Shown here piece after piece: positions 60,209 to 64,000 of a DNA stretch of 64,000 nucleotides. This stretch comes from Schlesneria sp. (lineage in GTDB: Bacteria; Planctomycetota; Planctomycetia; Planctomycetales; Planctomycetaceae). How positions within the stretch are numbered: the first letter of the stretch is position 1; each line of letters starts with the position of its first letter. A program made the position numbers and the translations under genes. The stretch spans positions 1-64,000 of the forward strand of contig JAQGHU010000048.1 of assembly GCA_028291515.1 (NCBI GenBank), written 5' to 3'. The notes under the pieces are model-generated. The model worked only from the letters and a program-made list of their open reading frames with translations, had not been told where the DNA came from and did no database searches.

Positions 60209-61366
60209 ATGGCGTGTGTGCGGTCGATTATGATGTGTCTGGTCTGTGGTATCGCGGCGGTGACGCAGGCCCAGCAACACCACCACCATCATCAGAGTGG
60301 GTACAACTACGGCACGTCTCAGGGGCAACCGACTTACGGTTCGTCAAGTGGCGGAGGATGGGCCGGCAACGCCTACCCCAGTTCTCCCATCCTCTCTGGG
60401 GGCAGGTCTCCGTATCCGCAAGTTGCGATCAGCGGCTACAGAGGTCATCGCCAGCACTATCACGATCGTGGTGTCTATCAAACTCCGGTCTATCAAACTC
60501 CGGTTTACCAGACGCCCGTTTACCAGACGCCCGTTTACGTCAGCACGGGCCCTGCCTATTGGGCTCCGCTGGCCCCGGTAGTCGTTGCTCCCGTGATCTC
60601 CGTCATGCCCGTTGTTCAGCCGACATTGCCTGATCCGGCCGAAGATCCTTCGAAACGCCCTGTGAAGCCCTCAACCCCCGCGGCACGTCTGCGGAGTATG
60701 GAACATCAGGCGAACGGTGACGAGCAGCTTCGAAAGCAGCTTTGGGCGCAAGCTTATATGAGATATCGCAGCGCCATCGAGGCGGCTGGCGATCGGGGAG
60801 AGGCGCAGTTTCGACAGGCGTTCACTCATACCGTCATGCAGCACTACGCCCCGGCGATCCGCGAATTTAAGCGAGGGCTGTACTTGGACCGCGACCTTCC
60901 GCTGAACGGAATCCGGCTCGCGATGCTGTTTGGCCCGGGCAGTGAAGCCCTGCGCACGTCTGTTTTGCACAAGGTCGCCGATTGGGTGAAAGAGGATCCC
61001 AAAGATGCCGATCGACTCTTCCTGCTGGGACTGTTGCTGCACTATGAAGATGACCCACGATCGCGTGACGTCCTGAAGGCGGCGCAGCGCGTTTCGACGG
61101 ATTCCACCGATCACATCGTGGCATTGCTGGCGGCTCAAGATCAGCAACCGCCCCCCGCAGGAAAGCCGGGGTTGCTGTTGGAATTGCCTCCTTTGCCAGA
61201 TGCCGGGCTCCAGCAGGCCCTTGCTCCGCAACCGCAACCACAGGATCCTCCGCTCCCTCCGCTCAACCCCGTTGCGGAGCCCGTCCCCGGGGGACTGCCA
61301 GTGCTGTCGAATCGGCCGACGCCCCCGTTTATTGTCGTCGCCAGTGACAAACGCGCCAGACCTTAA
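60209..61366 (+). CDS. secreted His- and YQTPV-repeat protein with TPR-like helical domain
   Basis: A product of about 385 aa (an in-frame ATG 60194 adds five residues). Signal peptide (IMMCLVCGIAAVTQA), a His run (QQHHHHHQSG), a Gly/Ser/Tyr-rich segment, a tandem repeat VYQTP x4, and then a helical region (about 170-300; LWAQAYMRYRSAIEAAGDRG, AIREFKRGLYLDRDLPLNG) that reads like TPRs. The C-terminus is Pro-rich. Low-complexity envelope proteins like this are frequent in planctomycetes. No enzyme motif. Role unknown. Confidence 0.72.
   Translation: MACVRSIMMCLVCGIAAVTQAQQHHHHHQSGYNYGTSQGQPTYGSSSGGGWAGNAYPSSPILSGGRSPYPQVAISGYRGHRQHYHDRGVYQTPVYQTPVYQTPVYQTPVYVSTGPAYWAPLAPVVVAPVISVMPVVQPTLPDPAEDPSKRPVKPSTPAARLRSMEHQANGDEQLRKQLWAQAYMRYRSAIEAAGDRGEAQFRQAFTHTVMQHYAPAIREFKRGLYLDRDLPLNGIRLAMLFGPGSEALRTSVLHKVADWVKEDPKDADRLFLLGLLLHYEDDPRSRDVLKAAQRVSTDSTDHIVALLAAQDQQPPPAGKPGLLLELPPLPDAGLQQALAPQPQPQDPPLPPLNPVAEPVPGGLPVLSNRPTPPFIVVASDKRARP
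60473..60538 (+). repeat. in-frame 15-bp tandem repeat
   Basis: Four copies encode VYQTP. The first two are GTCTATCAAACTCCG (60473-60502), the next two GTTTACCAGACGCCC (60503-60532), and GTTTAC begins a fifth. Identity within each pair but not between pairs suggests two recent unit duplications. Confidence 0.85.
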
Positions 61367-61493
61367 GCCTCTTTCTTCCCTCCGACAGAGGTTGGCTGTT
61401 ATCCTGCCGCTCGCCAATTCGGCAACAACCGACTTACCTTGCGATCTCTGCCTGTGCTAAAGGTGGAACGACTCGCGACTTGCGGAATCTCGA

Positions 61494-62282
61494 ATGTCCT
61501 CAGCACTGAAGCCCAACCCGAATTCCGGGCGGACCCTCGTCACGATCTGCACCTACAACGAGCGTGAAAACATTGCCAACCTGATTCCGCAGGTATTGGC
61601 TGCGTTGCCCGACGCGGACGTGCTGGTCGTCGACGACAATTCACCTGACGGCACGGCGCAGGTGGTCCGTGACTTTGCGCAGCACGATCCGCGAGTCCTG
61701 CTGCTGCTGAGAATGAAAAAGGAAGGGCTGGGGGCGGCAACCTTGGCGGGTCTACGCTGGGCCGTCGATCACGGTTATGACTTTGCACTGAATATGGACG
61801 CCGATTTCAGCCACCATCCCCGTCACCTTGCCGCGGTTCGGGCGTGCATGGCTGTCGCCGATGTCGGAGTGGGATCTCGCTATGTTCCGGGCGGGGCCAT
61901 TGTCGGCTGGAGTCCGAAACGTCACTTCATGAGCCAGGGAATCAACATCTATTCCCAAGTGCTCTTGGCCCTGCGGACACAGGACTGCAGCGGGGCGTTT
62001 CGTTGCTATCGAACTTCGACATTGAAACAGATCGCTTTCGATCGCTTTCGATCGCGCGGCTATGCCTTTCAGGAAGAAATGCTCTACCGCTGCGTTCGCG
62101 TGGGTGGCCGGATTGCGGAAACGCCGATCGTCTTCGAAGACCGAATCGTCGGACAGTCCAAGATCAACGTCAAAGAAATGGTGCGGGCATTACGCGACCT
62201 GTTTCTATTGGGACTCGATCGCATTCGCGATGCGCCAGTCCGAGTCGCCAGCAATCGACGATCGCTTGGATCACTCGTGTGA
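61494..62282 (+). CDS. dolichol/polyprenol-phosphate mannosyltransferase-like GT2
   Basis: Transfers mannose (or a related sugar) from a nucleotide to a polyprenyl phosphate. The 262-aa soluble GT-A protein has TICTYNERENIANLIPQVLA, VVDDNSPDGTAQVV, KEGLGAATLAGLRWA, the DxD-like NMDADFSHHP and SGAFRCYRTSTLKQI, the DPM1-type signature. No membrane helix, unlike the larger bacterial DPMS. The donor sugar is not readable. It overlaps the convergent panB by 12 bp. Confidence 0.9.
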   Translation: MSSALKPNPNSGRTLVTICTYNERENIANLIPQVLAALPDADVLVVDDNSPDGTAQVVRDFAQHDPRVLLLLRMKKEGLGAATLAGLRWAVDHGYDFALNMDADFSHHPRHLAAVRACMAVADVGVGSRYVPGGAIVGWSPKRHFMSQGINIYSQVLLALRTQDCSGAFRCYRTSTLKQIAFDRFRSRGYAFQEEMLYRCVRVGGRIAETPIVFEDRIVGQSKINVKEMVRALRDLFLLGLDRIRDAPVRVASNRRSLGSLV

Positions 62283-63083
62283 ATGAGATTGATCTGGAAA
62301 CGTCTGGTTGCCCACTTCCTGAATGTACTGCTTGGTCGCTTCGATGACCGTGGAGCGAAGGTCCGCGTACTTTTTCAGAAACCGTGGTTGAAAGCCCGAC
62401 AGGCCGAGCATGTCGCAACTGACCAGAACCTGACCGTCACAGTCGGGGCCGGCACCGATACCGATCGTTGGAATCGACAGGGCCGCGGTAATTTTGCCGG
62501 CGAGTCCGCGCGGGATAAGTTCCAGAACGATGCCAAACGCCCCCGCCTCTTCGGCCGCCTTCGAGTCCGCCATCAAGCCCGCTTCATCGCGTTGGACTCG
62601 GGACATCCCGCCCAGCATTCGCACGGATTGCGGCCGCATGCCGACATGCGCCATGACGGGGATATCGGCCTCAGCTAATGCCCGAATTGTGGCCGCTTGG
62701 TGGACGCCACCTTCCAGTTTCACCGCCGCTGCCCCTGTTTCCTTAAGGACTCGACCGGCATTTTCGACGGCTTGGGCCGGACTGACCTGATAGGTCATAA
62801 ACGGAAGATCAACGATGACCAGTGCGTTTTTGACGGCTCGCGCCACCATCTCGCCGTGATAAATCATCTGCTCCAAAGTGACGGGCAGCGTTGTCGAGCG
62901 ACCCTGCACTACCATTCCCAGTGAATCGCCAACGAGGATCGCATCGATCCCGGCCTCGTCGTAAAGTCCAGCCCATAAATAGTCATAAGCGGTGATGACA
63001 GAAAGCTTTCGCTGTTGGCCCTTCGCTGCGGTGAAGCGAGGGACAGTCATGAAATCTCGTTTGGGGGGCGTGGCTGCACTCAT
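62271..63083 (-). CDS. panB: 3-methyl-2-oxobutanoate hydroxymethyltransferase
   Basis: First committed step of pantothenate synthesis: adds a hydroxymethyl group from 5,10-methylene-THF to alpha-ketoisovalerate. The 270-aa product has KLSVITAYDYLWAGLYDEAG, ILVGDSLGMVVQGRSTTLPV, KLEGGVHQAATIRALAEADI, MAHVGMRPQSV and IGIGAGPDCDGQVLVSCDML, the complete PanB motif set. The usual partner panC is not adjacent. Confidence 0.97.
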   Translation of the reverse strand: MSAATPPKRDFMTVPRFTAAKGQQRKLSVITAYDYLWAGLYDEAGIDAILVGDSLGMVVQGRSTTLPVTLEQMIYHGEMVARAVKNALVIVDLPFMTYQVSPAQAVENAGRVLKETGAAAVKLEGGVHQAATIRALAEADIPVMAHVGMRPQSVRMLGGMSRVQRDEAGLMADSKAAEEAGAFGIVLELIPRGLAGKITAALSIPTIGIGAGPDCDGQVLVSCDMLGLSGFQPRFLKKYADLRSTVIEATKQYIQEVGNQTFPDQSHSHE

Positions 63084-63582
63084 GGTGGGTCGCGGGCTAG
63101 TCGTTTGAGAATCAAAGATATTGCTGCTCTCGGAATCGACTCAGTTTAGTCATTTGTCCACACAGAATGGAGTGACCAATATCCCGCCGGAGCTGGCCTC
63201 GCTTTTGCATTTATTGGCCACTTCAAGGTGGCAACACATTTGCTGCTCTTTTATTGATCATCAAATAAATACATTTGATTCGTTATTGATCAAATGGAAG
63301 CGGCCGATATCATGGAGTTTAGGCTGAATCCGTGAACTTACACGGCTAAATCAAAATGCATTCTGCTCCCGAATACATTTTTTTGAATGGGCACGCAAGA
63401 TGCCATAGTGTGAAATGCTGACTGCACGCGTTGGCCCGCACTTGCAGATCAGTATCCAGGGGCGCTTCAGGCTTTGCTTGAAGCGCCTCTGGAAATTCTT
63501 TGAGGTCGCGAAATTGCCTGGCGTGTTGCCGTGAAAGCGACCGCGAATTCTTCGCGATCCGTACCCTGCCCCGAAGCTGTGA
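63084..63582. other. intergenic region, AT-rich, upstream of panB
   Basis: No supported gene; the short plus-strand frame at 63121 is not protein-like. The region is unusually AT-rich for this genome between about 63170 and 63400 and contains two TTATTGATCA direct repeats and a small inverted repeat (63261-63278). It should contain the panB promoter. A hairpin near 63458 lies beyond. Confidence 0.5.
63458..63490. terminator. hairpin between the GH57-type gene and panB
   Basis: AGGGGCGCTTCA (63458-63469) pairs with TGAAGCGCCTCT (63479-63490) with one G-U pair and a 9-nt loop. It lies 92 nt past the stop of the minus-strand gene at 63583. No clear T-run follows, so a terminator role is likely but not certain. 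Confidence 0.45.
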
Positions 63583-64000
63583 TCAGCGAGTGGCGCCAGT
63601 CAATTCTCGGGTACTAGGACGCAGTGCTGCCAAGGCTCTGGCCTGCGAGACAGTGGTATCAATCGAGAGACACAGTCGAACCGTCCAACGGCCATCCGCC
63701 GGAGCCACAAACTGCCAGTGCGGGACCACCGCGCAGCTTTGATGGACCAGCTCAAATCCACTTTCGGACTGACTGACTGTTTGAATGGGCAGCGTCCAGA
63801 ATGAGGCCGACTGTGACGATTCCAGCGCGACATCGATCCCCAGCCACTCATCGACCAGTCCGAAGCGACTGATGTTTGAAGTGCTCAGTCGCGAATCGAG
63901 CGTCCCCAGCGATTGGCCGCTTTCGCCATAGTAATAGCGGTCCGATGCACCAGCCGGCATGGCGGCGAAGTTGAATTCCACGCCGAAATGGATCGGCACG
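63583..64000 (-). CDS. C-terminal part of a GH57-type alpha-amylase/4-alpha-glucanotransferase (open at right edge)
   Basis: At least 139 residues, continuing beyond the window. HFGVEFNFAAMPAGASDRYY and VDEWLGIDVALESSQSASFW match the C-terminal beta-sandwich (DUF1926) of GH57 alpha-amylase/4-alpha-glucanotransferase proteins, which remodel glycogen-like glucans. The catalytic barrel lies off the right edge. The stop at 63583 is followed by 100 nt and then a hairpin. Confidence 0.75.
   Translation of the reverse strand, partial: VPIHFGVEFNFAAMPAGASDRYYYGESGQSLGTLDSRLSTSNISRFGLVDEWLGIDVALESSQSASFWTLPIQTVSQSESGFELVHQSCAVVPHWQFVAPADGRWTVRLCLSIDTTVSQARALAALRPSTRELTGATR

Noticed and set aside
63121-63327. 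68-aa plus-strand frame upstream of panB
   Set aside because: Leu/Ser/His-rich, in AT-rich DNA, no ribosome site; not supported.

Overview
The window looks like chromosomal DNA of a planctomycete (class Planctomycetia). The evidence is a DUF1559 prepilin-like protein with the H-x-GG...FGDGS signature, a DUF1570 metallopeptidase, several very long secreted or membrane-anchored proteins of unknown function, a MoxR 'ternary system' cluster, type III glutamine synthetase, moderately high GC, loose gene packing with few long operons, and families of palindromic intergenic repeats. The genus cannot be fixed from the sequence; a Schlesneria/Gimesia-like relative is only a guess. No CRISPR array, rRNA operon, phage or complete insertion sequence was seen. 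One tRNA (Asp-GTC) is present.

Left third (1-24 kb). After a truncated gene end, a small hypothetical gene and a decayed SDR remnant come ohr, an NfeD-type membrane protease with a duplicated ClpP-like domain, obg and a DUF1559 prepilin. A four-gene run follows (6.2-9.5 kb): a small secreted Cys-rich protein, a secreted membrane-anchored protein, a C39-peptidase/rhodanese fusion and a MauE-like redox membrane protein. I regard this as the most interesting candidate system, a possible maturation module for a secreted Cys-rich protein. A DUF1570 peptidase and a divergent enolase-superfamily/ceramidase-like pair lead into a metal(loid) region (14.6-17.7 kb). There an ArsR regulator, aquaporin, DUF6428 protein and ArsC form an overlapping operon, and two very Cys-rich secreted proteins are transcribed away from it. 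A Fic AMP-transferase preceded by a twin palindrome, the tRNA, pdxJ and glnN complete the region.

Middle (24-46 kb). This part holds a large Ala/Pro-rich anchored protein, alanine dehydrogenase, earP-efp (EF-P and its arginine rhamnosyltransferase), a minus-strand MoxR/bpX-type cluster between small acidic proteins, cysC, DAHP synthase, a DUF420 protein, an NHL propeller, a hybrid PAS histidine kinase with two receivers and an HPt, gyrA (with unusual quinolone-site residues and an acidic insertion) and folK.

Right third (46-64 kb). Here are an orphan Flp pilin, an L7/L12-CTD-like small protein, a divergent UvrA paralogue, a frameshifted small membrane protein gene, comB, glyS, a secreted copper-storage (Csp) protein, an exported nucleoside hydrolase followed by ribokinase, several secreted or membrane proteins of unknown function, an LRR protein, a ThuA-domain protein, a dolichol-phosphate-mannose-type glycosyltransferase, panB, and the 3' end of a GH57-type gene that runs off the right edge.

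Housekeeping genes are scattered singly, as is usual in planctomycetes. The clear co-transcribed sets are 7.9-9.5 kb, 15.7-17.7 kb, 30.4-33.9 kb (minus), 50.1-52.6 kb and 53.6-55.6 kb (minus). All functions are inferred from sequence reading alone; no database search was possible.
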